From positions 1-46,120 of the forward strand of contig NZ_JAGGQL010000043.1 of the NCBI RefSeq assembly GCF_018613315.1: a stretch of DNA of 46,120 bases. Reading direction: 5' to 3'. This document shows positions 34,748-43,767 of this stretch, piece by piece (the stretch's first letter is position 1; every line of letters starts with the position of its first letter). The notes under the pieces are model-generated. The model made no database searches and was not told the origin of the DNA. It saw nothing but the letters and a program-made list of their open reading frames with translations. Source of the stretch: Bacillus sp. ISL-37. Its GTDB lineage: Bacteria > Bacillota > Bacilli > Bacillales > Cytobacillaceae. The position numbers were made by a program, and so were the translations under genes.

Positions 34748-35701
34748 GTGCGGAATCAGATGAATCCAACAGTTGAAAGAATTCTAGGAAATATTGATAA
34801 GGTTATGACGGGTAAACGTAATGTGGCGGAGCTAAGCTTGATTGCATTGCTTGCCGGCGGCCATGTGCTGCTTGAGGACGTGCCTGGAGTTGGTAAGACG
34901 ATGATGGTTCGAGCACTGGCGAAGTCTGTCAGCGCCAAGTTCAGGAGGATTCAGTTTACACCTGATCTGTTGCCATCTGATGTGACAGGGGTTTCGATCT
35001 ACAATCCAAAGGAGATGGAGTTTGAATTCCGGCCTGGTCCCATCATGGGCAATATCATTCTTGCCGATGAAATCAACAGAACCTCTCCGAAGACCCAGTC
35101 TGCGCTGCTTGAAGGAATGGAAGAGCATAGTGTGACGGTAGATGGTGTGACCCATTTGCTCGGTAAGCCGTTTTTCGTCATGGCGACACAGAATCCGATT
35201 GATTATGAAGGTACGTATCCACTGCCGGAAGCACAGCTAGACCGTTTCCTGTTAAAAATGAAAATGGGCTATCCTGCACCGGAAGAGGAAATGGAAGTTT
35301 TGAACCGGGCGCAGCGGAATCTTCCGATTGAAGACTTGCAGCCGGTTGTATCACTTGAAGATCTGCGCGATCTGCAGCAGAGTATCAAAGAAGTGGTAGT
35401 AGACGATACACTTAAGCGATATATTGTGGAACTGGCTAACCGGACCCGCGGACATTCAAGTGTATATCTTGGTGTCAGCCCTCGTGGATCGATCGCTTTG
35501 ATGAAGGCTGCCCAGGCGTATGCGTTCATTTATGGAAGGGATTATGTCATCCCGGATGATATTCAGTACCTGGCTCCATTTGTTTTCGCCCACAGGATCA
35601 TTTTAAAATCAGAGGCCAGGTTCGAGGGGATTACAACCGAGGATGTCGTCAACAGAGTGTTGGCGAGAGTGTCTGTACCGGTCCAGAGGCTCGTGAAGTA
35701 A
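34748..35701 (+). CDS. yeaC: MoxR-family AAA+ ATPase (YeaC-like)
   Basis: A 317-residue MoxR AAA+ protein thought to act as a chaperone for assembly of neighbouring membrane/extracellular systems. It has Walker A EDVPGVGKTM (about residues 39-48), Walker B IILADEINR, the sensor motif MATQNPID and the arginine-rich LPEAQLDRFLLK. The start GTG 34748 sits behind AAGGGGGA. It lies one base before yeaD and yebA, the usual MoxR-DUF58-transglutaminase trio, in the B. subtilis gene order before guaA. Confidence 0.9.
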   Translation: MRNQMNPTVERILGNIDKVMTGKRNVAELSLIALLAGGHVLLEDVPGVGKTMMVRALAKSVSAKFRRIQFTPDLLPSDVTGVSIYNPKEMEFEFRPGPIMGNIILADEINRTSPKTQSALLEGMEEHSVTVDGVTHLLGKPFFVMATQNPIDYEGTYPLPEAQLDRFLLKMKMGYPAPEEEMEVLNRAQRNLPIEDLQPVVSLEDLRDLQQSIKEVVVDDTLKRYIVELANRTRGHSSVYLGVSPRGSIALMKAAQAYAFIYGRDYVIPDDIQYLAPFVFAHRIILKSEARFEGITTEDVVNRVLARVSVPVQRLVK

Positions 35702-35702
35702 T

Positions 35703-36920
35703 ATGAAAAAGTATTTCCAAAAGTTCAAAGAAGTTTGGAAGCTCATCGTTTTACTATTATTGATCTTGATCACCTTTTCCTATGCCATGTTCCAGGGAGG
35801 CTTTGTCAGCTGGTTCTTGTTTTACAGTTTCTTGCCATTCGCTCTCTATGCCCTGGGTCTCGCTTTTTATTCCGTCAAGGATATCAAGGCGGAAAGGGTG
35901 TTTACGAAACAGGAATATAACGCTGGCGAGAAGTTCAAGGCTAGCATTGTGCTTGAAAGGAATATTGGATTCCCGCTGTTTTATGCGATCGGGGAAGAAG
36001 AGGCCGGTGATACACTTTCCGGGAACAGGGATTTGCAAAAGGCGAAAACGATGTTGTTTCCTGGATTCAACCGGGTATTCGGTTTTGACTATTCCATTGA
36101 AAACCTTCCTCGAGGTGAGCATACATTAATGGGCATCAAGTTGAAAACAGGGGACCCGCTTGGCTTAATTGAAAAAGAAAAGGTATTGCCAGTTGAAAAC
36201 AAGATTCTCGTTTACCCTGCTTATCAGGATATGGTATATAGGCCGGTTGCCCATCATTTTGACCAGGGGATGACCGCCTCGAAGGAGCGTGTCCAGCGTG
36301 ATACGTCAATGGCGATTGGGGTTCGTGAATACCAGCCGGGAGACCGCTTTTCGTGGATCAACTGGAAGGCGACTGCAAGACGGAATGACATTATGACGAA
36401 GGAATTTGAACAGAGGCAGTCACATGATGTGGTCATTTTAATGGATTGTGCCCCTGAACCTCGTTTTGAAGTCGTCGTTTCGTTCACAGCTTCGGTTATC
36501 AGGGCAATTTTACGAAAAGGCGCACAGGTGGGCTTATTGACATTAAGCGCTGAGCGCAAGGCGTTTCCGGCACGCGGCGGGGAAGCTCACCAGCAACAGC
36601 TTCTTCATCACCTTGCTAAAATTCAGGATGGGAGTCCCGTATTGTTTGACCGGGTTCTTGAGGCAGAGAGCTTTTTAGCGCAGCAGAACAATTCAATTAT
36701 GCTGATTACCGCCCAACTGACGAAAGAGTTGATTGAAAAAGCTGCCTTCTATAATCAAAGAAATGCATCGGTGAGCATTTTCCTGATTAAAAATGGCCAG
36801 GAATCCCCGACAAAAACGGAGAAGAATTTAAGAACCTCGGCAAATGCCAGGGGAATCAGGCTTGTCATGGTACATGACGGCCAGTTCGCGGAAGCCTTCT
36901 CGGAGGTGAATAGAGGTTGA
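35703..36920 (+). CDS. yeaD: DUF58 membrane protein (YeaD-like)
   Basis: A 405-residue protein with two N-terminal membrane helices (about residues 13-50) and a cytoplasmic DUF58/von Willebrand-like domain. The signature is DRFSWINWKATARRNDIMTK-type DUF58 (about residues 214-234), followed by the ILMDCAPEPRFEVVV strand with a MIDAS-like start. The precise role is unknown; it is always seen with MoxR and transglutaminase partners. The gene overlaps yebA by four bases. Confidence 0.88.
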   Translation: MKKYFQKFKEVWKLIVLLLLILITFSYAMFQGGFVSWFLFYSFLPFALYALGLAFYSVKDIKAERVFTKQEYNAGEKFKASIVLERNIGFPLFYAIGEEEAGDTLSGNRDLQKAKTMLFPGFNRVFGFDYSIENLPRGEHTLMGIKLKTGDPLGLIEKEKVLPVENKILVYPAYQDMVYRPVAHHFDQGMTASKERVQRDTSMAIGVREYQPGDRFSWINWKATARRNDIMTKEFEQRQSHDVVILMDCAPEPRFEVVVSFTASVIRAILRKGAQVGLLTLSAERKAFPARGGEAHQQQLLHHLAKIQDGSPVLFDRVLEAESFLAQQNNSIMLITAQLTKELIEKAAFYNQRNASVSIFLIKNGQESPTKTEKNLRTSANARGIRLVMVHDGQFAEAFSEVNRG

Positions 36921-39133
36921 GGATCGATAAATCCAAAAAAGACGTCACTTTCTTTTTACTGTATATTTTCAGCTTTTTACTGCTATGGGAGTGGCTGCGG
37001 CCATTGGAGGAATTGACAGATACTGGACACTTAGGTGTTTTTCTAGGTTTTGTGTTTGTCTCACTGATGATGTCCTACTTCAATATGCCAATTTTTCCGT
37101 CTGCTCTCATAAAAGTCATCATCATCCTTTATTCCATTCACTTTATGTATTATGAAGGAACCTTCTTCAGCCTGGAATGGTTTGGGCAGCTCATCAATGA
37201 GGGAATCGTGAATTCAGTGGTTATCATCAATGCCGAATGGACTGAAATTTCGAATGTGTTTCGGACATTGTTGTTCTTTACCTTGCTTTGGCTGATGTCC
37301 TACTTGATACAATATTGGCTGATCAACAGGAAACAAATTTTCGTGTTTTTCTTCATGACGCTGGTTTATATAACGGTGCTGGATACGTTCAGTCCTTATG
37401 AAGCGGATGCGGCGATTGTCAGGACAGTCATTGCGGGTTTTGCTGTGATGGGGATGCTGGCTTATTACCGGATTGCTGATAGGGAAGTAGTAAAGAAGAA
37501 CCTCGAAAGTGCGAAAAAATGGATGATACCTCTTGTCGCCATGATTGTCTTGAGTGTGGGGATTGGCTATGCAGCTCCAAAGGCTGATCCGATCTGGCCA
37601 GACCCTGTCCCGTTCATTACCTCGTACAATGAGGATTCAGGCGAAGGCAGTGGCGGCGTAAAAAAAGTCGGCTACGGAACGGATGATTCTGCTCTGGGAG
37701 GGCCGTTTATCGGAAACGACCGGGTCGTTTTTACCGCTGAAGCAGATGGACGTCATTACTGGCGGATTGAGACAAAGGATGTTTATACGGGGAAAGGATG
37801 GATTGCAGACAAAGGCACAGCCATGCCGGTAGAATTTTTACCTGAGCAAAACATTCCGATGCAGCCATTTGAAGAGGAAGTTAAAACGGAACAGCGTACG
37901 AGCAGGGTCACCCCGAAGATTGGTTATCCGCACCTTGTTTATCCGCTGGGGGTGACACAAGTGGAGGCATCCGCAGGGAACACCACCCTCCAATTCAGTC
38001 TCGATCCAACAACAGAGAAAATCACATCGATTGCTGACGGGCAAGCCGGTTCGATTGGTCCATACTCGCTTAATTTTAATCACCCGGTGTATAGTGTAGA
38101 GAAGCTTAAGGCAGCCGGACCTGAAGAGCTCGCAGCAGAGTTTGCCTTCGTCTCGAAATACACACAGGTACCAGAAGAGCTTCCAGAGCGGGTAGTGGAG
38201 CTTGCTGAGGAAATAACGAAAGACAAAGTGACCTGGCTTGAAAAAGCGCAGGCGATCGAGAAGTACTTCCGCTCAAATGAATTTGTATATGATCAAACGC
38301 TTGTTGCTGTCCCGGAAGAGGACCAGGATTATGTCGACCAATTCCTGTTTGAAACTCAGCGTGGCTATTGTGACAACTTCTCGACATCGATGGTAGTCAT
38401 GATGCGTTCGGTTGGCATTCCGGCGCGCTGGGTAAAGGGCTATACCGAAGGCGAATATATCGATACACTTGAGAATGGACGCCGTCTTTACGAGGTCACA
38501 AACAACAATGCCCACTCCTGGGTAGAGGGATATTTCCCTGGTGTCGGCTGGGTTCCGTTTGAGCCGACGCAAGGTTTTTCAAACAACGTTCAATTTGAGT
38601 ATGACAATAAAGACGATTCACAAACCCAGACAGGTCAGGAAGAAGAGGATGATACAACACCTGCTGCTCCTGAAAAACCGGAACTGCCAGAAGAGCAGGC
38701 ACAGGTTGACAAGCCAAAGGTTTCTTTTTCCGAAGGCCTGAAAAACGCAGGAGCATTCCTGAAGGATAATCTGCAGAAGATTTTCCTGACATTACTCGTA
38801 CTGGCTGTGTTCGCCGCAATCATGTATAGGTTGAGAGGAAGATGGCTTCCTGTCCTGTATATCCTTCTCTACAAGTATAAAAAGCAAAACAAGTACATGG
38901 AGAAAGCCTATATTGCCTTATTGGTGCAGCTGGAAAGATACGGACTGAAGAGAGAGAAAGGCCAAACACTGCGCGATTATGCCAATTATGTGGACTCCTT
39001 CTTCTCGACAAACGAGATGCGCTGGCTCACAGAAAAATATGAAGAGTATCTTTACCGAGGCGATACGGATGAAGAAATGTGGCAGAATGCGAAAAAGTAT
39101 TGGGAGTTCATGATTCGGAAAGTTAGTGCTTGA
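36917..39133 (+). CDS. yebA: Transglutaminase-like membrane protein (YebA/TgpA-like)
   Basis: A 738-residue protein: an N-terminal block of about six membrane helices (DUF3488-like, residues 10-220), an extracytoplasmic transglutaminase-core domain, one more helix near residue 630, and a cytoplasmic C-terminal DUF4129-like part. The catalytic triad is visible: Cys in RGYCDNFSTSMVVMMR, His in NNNAHSWVEGYF, and Asp/Glu in PFEPT. It starts at TTG 36917 in an overlap with the yeaD TGA. The substrate is unknown; a role at the cell wall is inferred. Confidence 0.88.
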   Translation: MRIDKSKKDVTFFLLYIFSFLLLWEWLRPLEELTDTGHLGVFLGFVFVSLMMSYFNMPIFPSALIKVIIILYSIHFMYYEGTFFSLEWFGQLINEGIVNSVVIINAEWTEISNVFRTLLFFTLLWLMSYLIQYWLINRKQIFVFFFMTLVYITVLDTFSPYEADAAIVRTVIAGFAVMGMLAYYRIADREVVKKNLESAKKWMIPLVAMIVLSVGIGYAAPKADPIWPDPVPFITSYNEDSGEGSGGVKKVGYGTDDSALGGPFIGNDRVVFTAEADGRHYWRIETKDVYTGKGWIADKGTAMPVEFLPEQNIPMQPFEEEVKTEQRTSRVTPKIGYPHLVYPLGVTQVEASAGNTTLQFSLDPTTEKITSIADGQAGSIGPYSLNFNHPVYSVEKLKAAGPEELAAEFAFVSKYTQVPEELPERVVELAEEITKDKVTWLEKAQAIEKYFRSNEFVYDQTLVAVPEEDQDYVDQFLFETQRGYCDNFSTSMVVMMRSVGIPARWVKGYTEGEYIDTLENGRRLYEVTNNNAHSWVEGYFPGVGWVPFEPTQGFSNNVQFEYDNKDDSQTQTGQEEEDDTTPAAPEKPELPEEQAQVDKPKVSFSEGLKNAGAFLKDNLQKIFLTLLVLAVFAAIMYRLRGRWLPVLYILLYKYKKQNKYMEKAYIALLVQLERYGLKREKGQTLRDYANYVDSFFSTNEMRWLTEKYEEYLYRGDTDEEMWQNAKKYWEFMIRKVSA

Positions 39134-39181
39134 CCGCTAAAATATTATACTGATACAATGTTTGCAACTATATAGAATCAA

Positions 39182-39252
39182 CCTTCATATATCCTCGATA
39201 ATATGGTTCGAAAGTATCTACCAAATCACCGGAAATGATTTGACTATGAAGG
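39182..39252 (+). promoter_or_regulatory. Guanine-sensing purine riboswitch (guaA leader)
   Basis: The P1 stem CCTTCATA/TATGAAGG encloses the two hairpin loops of the purine aptamer, including GGTTCGAAAG-ATCTACC and the CGGAAATG loop. The base before the 3' P1 strand is C (39244), the guanine/hypoxanthine specificity position. With ligand bound, P1 would be stable and the terminator downstream would form. Confidence 0.92.
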
Positions 39253-39276
39253 CAGGTTTCTTTTTGTACGTAACGG

Positions 39277-39327
39277 GCTGGATTCCTGCTTTCCTTTTAT
39301 TTGAGGGGCAGGATTCTGGCTTTTTTT
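39277..39327 (+). terminator. Riboswitch-controlled terminator of guaA
   Basis: GCTGGATTCCTGC at 39277-39289 pairs with GGCAGGATTCTGGC at 39307-39320 (wobbles and one T-T mismatch), followed by seven Ts. It would form when guanine is bound, stopping transcription before guaA. Confidence 0.8.
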
Positions 39328-39418
39328 ATGTGAAAAAACGCGGCAACAAGCCATACTATCTACATAACCTTCTGTTTACGGAAGTTTCCGCGTTTCTATT
39401 TTATAATGAGGTGACTTT

Positions 39419-40966
39419 ATGAAAACCGAGCTGCAAGACCAGGAAAAGATTATTGTATTAGACTTTGGCAGCCAGTATAACCAGCTGATCACAAGAAGGA
39501 TCAGGGAATTTGGTGTCTACAGCGAATTACATCCACACACGATTACGGCAGCTGAAATCAAGGAAATGAATCCAAAGGGAATTATTTTTTCCGGAGGCCC
39601 GAACTCTGTCTATGATGAGGGAGCCTTCCGCTGTGATGAAGAGATTTTTGAGCTGGGCCTGCCGATTTTAGGAATCTGCTACGGAATGCAGCTGATGACG
39701 ATGCATTTCGGCGGCAAGGTCGAGAAGGCGAAGAACCGTGAATATGGAAAAGCTTTGCTGACTCTGCATAACCAGAACAGATTATTTGAGGGAACACCGG
39801 GAGAGCAGGTTGTCTGGATGAGCCACGGAGACCTTGTGACGATGTCACCTCCGGGATTCACAGTGGACGGCATCAACCCTTCTTGCCCAATCGCGGCAAT
39901 GAGTGATGAAAGCCGCAAGCTATATGCGGTCCAATTCCATCCTGAAGTGCGCCATTCCATTTACGGAAATGACCTTTTGAAAAACTTCGTCTTCAAAGTT
40001 TGCGAATGCGAAGGCAACTGGTCGATGGAAAATTTCATTGAAATCGAGATGGAGAAGATTCGCCAGCTGGTGGGAGACAAAAAAGTACTTTGCGCGCTCA
40101 GTGGCGGTGTAGATTCTTCAGTTGTTGCGGTATTGATTCATAAAGCGATTGGTGACCAACTGACATGTATATTCGTCGACCACGGATTGTTGCGAAAAGA
40201 CGAAGCCGAAGGTGTCATGAAAACTCTAGCTGATGGCTTCAATATGAATGTGATTAAAGTCGATGCGAAAGACCGTTTCCTCAGCAAGTTGGAAGGAGTA
40301 TCCGATCCTGAGCAGAAGCGTAAAATCATTGGCAATGAGTTCATCTATGTGTTTGACGATGAAGCTGAAAAGCTGGAAGGCATTGAGTTCCTGGCACAGG
40401 GAACATTGTATACCGATATTATCGAAAGCGGTACGGCGACAGCACAGACAATCAAGTCCCACCATAATGTCGGCGGACTGCCTGAGGATATGCAGTTCAA
40501 ATTGATCGAGCCATTGAATACATTATTCAAGGATGAAGTCAGGGCACTTGGCACTGAGCTTGGCATGCCTGATGAAGTCGTCTGGCGCCAGCCATTCCCG
40601 GGCCCTGGACTTGGCATCCGTGTCCTAGGTGCGATATCTGAAGAGAAACTTGAGATTGTTCGTGAATCAGACGCAATCCTCCGTGATGAAATAAAGAAAG
40701 CTGGTCTTGATCGTGAAATCTGGCAATACTTCACCGTTCTGCCTGATATCCGCAGCGTCGGTGTCATGGGCGATGCAAGGACTTATGATTACACAATCGG
40801 GATCCGAGCGGTAACGTCCATTGATGGAATGACGTCGGACTGGGCAAGGATTCCGTGGGACGTTCTCGAGGTCATCTCAACAAGGATCGTCAATGAAGTA
40901 GACCACGTAAATCGAGTTGTCTATGATATTACGAGCAAGCCCCCTGCAACGATCGAATGGGAGTAA
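39419..40966 (+). CDS. guaA: GMP synthase (glutamine-hydrolysing) GuaA
   Basis: It converts XMP to GMP with ATP and glutamine in purine biosynthesis. The 515-residue protein has an N-terminal class I glutamine amidotransferase domain with the catalytic Cys in GICYGMQLM, His/Glu in VQFHPEV, a PP-loop synthetase domain with SGGVDSSV, and the C-terminal dimer domain ending TIEWE. The start ATG follows a GAGGTGACTTT site. The neighbour upstream is yebA and downstream pbuG, matching B. subtilis. Confidence 0.97.
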   Translation: MKTELQDQEKIIVLDFGSQYNQLITRRIREFGVYSELHPHTITAAEIKEMNPKGIIFSGGPNSVYDEGAFRCDEEIFELGLPILGICYGMQLMTMHFGGKVEKAKNREYGKALLTLHNQNRLFEGTPGEQVVWMSHGDLVTMSPPGFTVDGINPSCPIAAMSDESRKLYAVQFHPEVRHSIYGNDLLKNFVFKVCECEGNWSMENFIEIEMEKIRQLVGDKKVLCALSGGVDSSVVAVLIHKAIGDQLTCIFVDHGLLRKDEAEGVMKTLADGFNMNVIKVDAKDRFLSKLEGVSDPEQKRKIIGNEFIYVFDDEAEKLEGIEFLAQGTLYTDIIESGTATAQTIKSHHNVGGLPEDMQFKLIEPLNTLFKDEVRALGTELGMPDEVVWRQPFPGPGLGIRVLGAISEEKLEIVRESDAILRDEIKKAGLDREIWQYFTVLPDIRSVGVMGDARTYDYTIGIRAVTSIDGMTSDWARIPWDVLEVISTRIVNEVDHVNRVVYDITSKPPATIEWE

Positions 40967-40981
40967 AATACGAACGATTTA

Positions 40982-41011
40982 AAAACGAACATGAAAAATG
41001 TTCGTTTTTTT
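40982..41011 (+). terminator. guaA terminator
   Basis: AAAACGAACAT/ATGTTCGTTTT (40982-40992 with 40998-41008) with a 5-nt loop and a T run, 16 nt after the guaA stop codon. Confidence 0.92.
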
Positions 41012-41070
41012 ATTGACTAGGGGCAAAAGTCCTGTTAAAATAAATTTGAACTTAATAATTTGTCATAATT

Positions 41071-41139
41071 CGTCGTATAATCTTGGGGATATGGCCCAAA
41101 AGTTTCTACCGAGCTACCGTAAATGGCTTGACTACGAGG
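41071..41139 (+). promoter_or_regulatory. Guanine-sensing purine riboswitch (pbuG leader)
   Basis: The classic aptamer with P1 near TCGTA/TACGA (41073-41077 with 41133-41137), GGGGATATGGCCC on the first hairpin, TTTCTACCGAGC across J2/3, and the GTAAATGGC loop. C41132 is the guanine/hypoxanthine specificity base. It controls the pbuG permease. Confidence 0.94.
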
Positions 41140-41206
41140 TATAGAATTCATGGCTGGCAATCTATCAATCTATTGCAGCCAGGAGTTTCTTTTATTGCCT
41201 GCAGTC

Positions 41207-41238
41207 AACGCCCCGGTATCCCGTGGTGTTTTCTTTTT
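41207..41238 (+). terminator. Riboswitch-controlled terminator of pbuG
   Basis: AACGCC/GGTGTT (41207-41212 with 41225-41230, one G-T pair) with three inner pairs, followed by a T-rich run. An additional upstream stem GGCTG...GCAGCC (41154-41180) may be part of the alternative fold. Confidence 0.7.
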
Positions 41239-41278
41239 GGCCAGATTTCCTGAATACTATTCAGGGGGAAATGAAAAT

Positions 41279-42610
41279 ATGAAGAAGTATTTTGAGTTTG
41301 AGAAGCTTGGCACGAACTATCGCCGCGAATTCATTGGAGGGATGACAACGTTTCTGGCAATGGCGTACATCCTTATTGTAAATCCAAATATACTCACATT
41401 GTCAGATGTACCGGACCTGCCGGAAGCTTTGAGGATGGATACAGGTGCTGTCTTTGTAGCGACAGCTCTAGCTGCAGCAGTTGGTTCCATCATCATGGGC
41501 CTGATTGGTAAGTATCCAATCGCCCTTGCTCCGGGAATGGGCTTGAACGCATTCTTCGCTTACACAGTTGTTCTGAGCCATGGAGCACCGTGGCAACATG
41601 CCCTTGCAGCAGTCTTCATCTCAAGTGTGTTCTTCCTGCTGCTGACGATTTCAGGCTGGCGGGAAAAATTGATCAATGCCATCCCAGTTGAACTCAAGCA
41701 CGCAGTCGGAGCGGGTATCGGTTTGTTCATCACGTTCATCGGTCTGAAAAACGCAGGAATCATCGTAGATAATCCAGCAACACTTGTAGGGCTAGGAGAT
41801 TTGACAAACAGCAATACATTGCTTGCATTGTTTGGTTTATTAATTACAGTCATCATGCTGACAAGAGGCATTCACGGTGCGGTATTCTTCGGAATCATCA
41901 TTTCTGTCATTGTCGGAATGATCTTCAATCTTATTGAAACACCAGAAAGTGTGGTTGGAGCAGTGCCGAGTGTTGCGCCAACCTTCGGAGCGGTTTTCAG
42001 CGCTTTTGGTGATCCATCTTTCTATACAGCAACAATGCTCGGAATCATCCTGACATTCCTGTTCGTTGATTTCTTTGATAACGCAGGTACTCTTGTAGCC
42101 GTTGCCAACCAGGCAGGCTTGATGAAAGACAACAAGCTGCCGCGCGCCGGCCGTGCGCTTTTCGCTGATTCAATCGCATCGCTTGTTGGTTCGATCTTCG
42201 GTACGTCAACAACTACTTCATATATTGAGTCATCTGCTGGCGTAGCATCAGGAGCAAGAAGTGGATTTGCTTCACTTGTAACGGCTGGATTCTTCCTGTT
42301 AGCACTGTTCTTTTTCCCGCTGCTCTCAGTCGTTACCTCTGCTGTAACAGCGCCAGCATTGATTATCGTTGGTGTCCTGATGGTTTCTTCTCTGGGTAAA
42401 ATTGAATGGGGCCGATTTGAAATCGCCGTTCCATCATTCCTAACAATGATTGCAATGCCGCTTTCATCCAGCATCGCAACAGGGATTGCAGCCGGCTTCA
42501 TCTTTTACCCAATCACGATGATTGTTAAAGGGAAGTCAAAAGAAGTACATCCGATTATGTATCTGTTCTTTGTGATTTTCTTGCTTTACTTCGTATTTTT
42601 AACAGAATAG
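41279..42610 (+). CDS. pbuG: Hypoxanthine/guanine permease PbuG (AzgA-like NCS2)
   Basis: A 443-residue purine-base importer of the AzgA branch of the NCS2 family, with about 12-13 membrane helices. It starts with MKKYFEFEKLGTNYRREFIG and carries the family motifs GLNAFFAY and FVDFFDNAGTLVAVA and GTSTTTSYIES. The ATG at 41279 follows GGGGGAA; the open frame upstream passes through the riboswitch terminator and is not coding. Control by the guanine riboswitch matches the transport role. Confidence 0.95.
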   Translation: MKKYFEFEKLGTNYRREFIGGMTTFLAMAYILIVNPNILTLSDVPDLPEALRMDTGAVFVATALAAAVGSIIMGLIGKYPIALAPGMGLNAFFAYTVVLSHGAPWQHALAAVFISSVFFLLLTISGWREKLINAIPVELKHAVGAGIGLFITFIGLKNAGIIVDNPATLVGLGDLTNSNTLLALFGLLITVIMLTRGIHGAVFFGIIISVIVGMIFNLIETPESVVGAVPSVAPTFGAVFSAFGDPSFYTATMLGIILTFLFVDFFDNAGTLVAVANQAGLMKDNKLPRAGRALFADSIASLVGSIFGTSTTTSYIESSAGVASGARSGFASLVTAGFFLLALFFFPLLSVVTSAVTAPALIIVGVLMVSSLGKIEWGRFEIAVPSFLTMIAMPLSSSIATGIAAGFIFYPITMIVKGKSKEVHPIMYLFFVIFLLYFVFLTE

Positions 42611-42616
42611 AAGAAG

Positions 42617-42646
42617 GATCCAGCCTGCGCGGCTGGATCTTTTTTT
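42617..42646 (+). terminator. pbuG terminator
   Basis: GATCCAGCC/GGCTGGATC (42617-42625 with 42631-42639, 5-nt loop) and seven Ts. Confidence 0.93.
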
Positions 42647-42682
42647 GCCAAAAATTGAGGTGGGTATAAATAACGCTTCGGA

Positions 42683-42711
42683 TTGACTTCTAATTCTCCC
42701 TTATATACGAT
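42683..42711 (+). promoter_or_regulatory. Putative glcT promoter
   Basis: A -35 TTGACT (42683-42688) and a weak -10 TACGAT (42706-42711) with 17-bp spacing lie 35 bp before the glcT start. Sigma-A type by inspection only. Confidence 0.5.
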
Positions 42712-42745
42712 AATTCCATAGAACAAGCTGAAACGGGGATACAGG

Positions 42746-43588
42746 ATGGACCAAATTGCAGTGAAAAAAGGGTTGAACAATAATGTCATGATAGCGGACC
42801 ACCCTGCATTCGGGGAAGTCATCCTGATCGGCAAGGGCATCGGCTTCAACCGGAAAAAGGGAGATTTGATCGAAGAGGGGCAGGCGGAGAAAATGTTTGT
42901 CCTCAAGGATGAAAGAGAGCGGGCAAATTACATTAAGTTATTGCCATTCGTCGAAAACGATCTTCACGAGGCCATCATTTCTTCTATTGAGTTGATCAAA
43001 AAGAGAGCAGCTAGCCAATTGAATGAACACATCCATGTCGCATTGACGGATCACTTGATGTTCGCTGCGAACCGAATTGCAAATGGGCTGGATTTTAAAA
43101 ACCCATTTTTAGTCGAAACGAAAACACTGTACCCGACTGAGTTCCGGATTGCCCAAGAGGTTGTTCAGCTTCTTAAGGAAAAATCAGGGATTGAATTTCC
43201 GAATGGTGAAATAGGCTTCATCGCCCTTCATATTCATAGTGCGGTAATGAATCGGAACTTATCCGATGTGAACAAACACTCACAGCTTGTGACAAAATTG
43301 GTACAAATGATTGAAGAAAACCTGGAAGTCGAAATCGACAAAGAGGGGATTGACTACACCCGTCTTGTGCGCCATATACGTTTCACGATTGAAAGGGTCA
43401 ATAATGGCGAAACAGTAGAGGAACCAGAAAAATTTGCAACCCTCTTGAAAGAAGAATATCCAGTGTGCTACAATCTTTCGTGGAAACTCATTAAAGTGAT
43501 GCAGCAGACCTTGAAAAAACAAGTATGCGATGCTGAAGCCGTCTATCTGACAATGCATTTGCAAAGGCTTCAGAAAAAAGTTAAATAA
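42746..43588 (+). CDS. glcT: PtsGHI operon transcriptional antiterminator GlcT
   Basis: A 280-residue BglG/SacY-type RNA-binding antiterminator. The N-terminal CAT RNA-binding domain (about residues 1-58) shows the VLKKGLNNNVMIAD-like and GKGIGFNRKKGD segments. Two PRD domains follow with conserved His: HIHVALTDHLMFA in PRD1, IALHIHSAV at its end, RLVRHIRFTIERV in PRD2, and LTMHLQRL. In the presence of glucose it prevents termination at the ptsG leader, with activity set by phosphorylation from EIIGlc. The RAT sequence directly after the gene fits this role. Confidence 0.95.
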   Translation: MDQIAVKKGLNNNVMIADHPAFGEVILIGKGIGFNRKKGDLIEEGQAEKMFVLKDERERANYIKLLPFVENDLHEAIISSIELIKKRAASQLNEHIHVALTDHLMFAANRIANGLDFKNPFLVETKTLYPTEFRIAQEVVQLLKEKSGIEFPNGEIGFIALHIHSAVMNRNLSDVNKHSQLVTKLVQMIEENLEVEIDKEGIDYTRLVRHIRFTIERVNNGETVEEPEKFATLLKEEYPVCYNLSWKLIKVMQQTLKKQVCDAEAVYLTMHLQRLQKKVK

Positions 43589-43601
43589 GTAATTGTTTTT
43601 T

Positions 43602-43712
43602 ACGTGTTACTGATTCGATCAGGCATGAGTAAAGAATGTAATTGAAATGGAGTTTTATGGGTAATATATCCGTATGCTTCTTTCACTACATCTTTCTCAT
43701 GCCTTTTTTATT
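43602..43712 (+). promoter_or_regulatory. ptsG leader: RAT antiterminator and terminator
   Basis: A ribonucleic antiterminator sequence close to that of B. subtilis ptsG (ACGTGTTACTGATTCG, then ATCAGGCATGAG) lies at 43602-43629. Its 3' end AGGCATGAG (43621-43629) also pairs with CTCATGCCT (43696-43704), which is followed by a T-rich run; this is the terminator. GlcT binding to the RAT hairpin would block the terminator. The ptsG promoter should lie in the short gap after glcT. Confidence 0.93.
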
Positions 43713-43767
43713 TGTTTTTTTGATGTTTGTAACCGCTTTAGGAGAAAAAATTTCAGGAGGTATTCCT

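Noticed and set aside
41150-41278. Extended N-terminus of PbuG
   Set aside because: It would be translated from within the riboswitch expression platform; the ATG at 41279 has a proper ribosome site and matches the family start.
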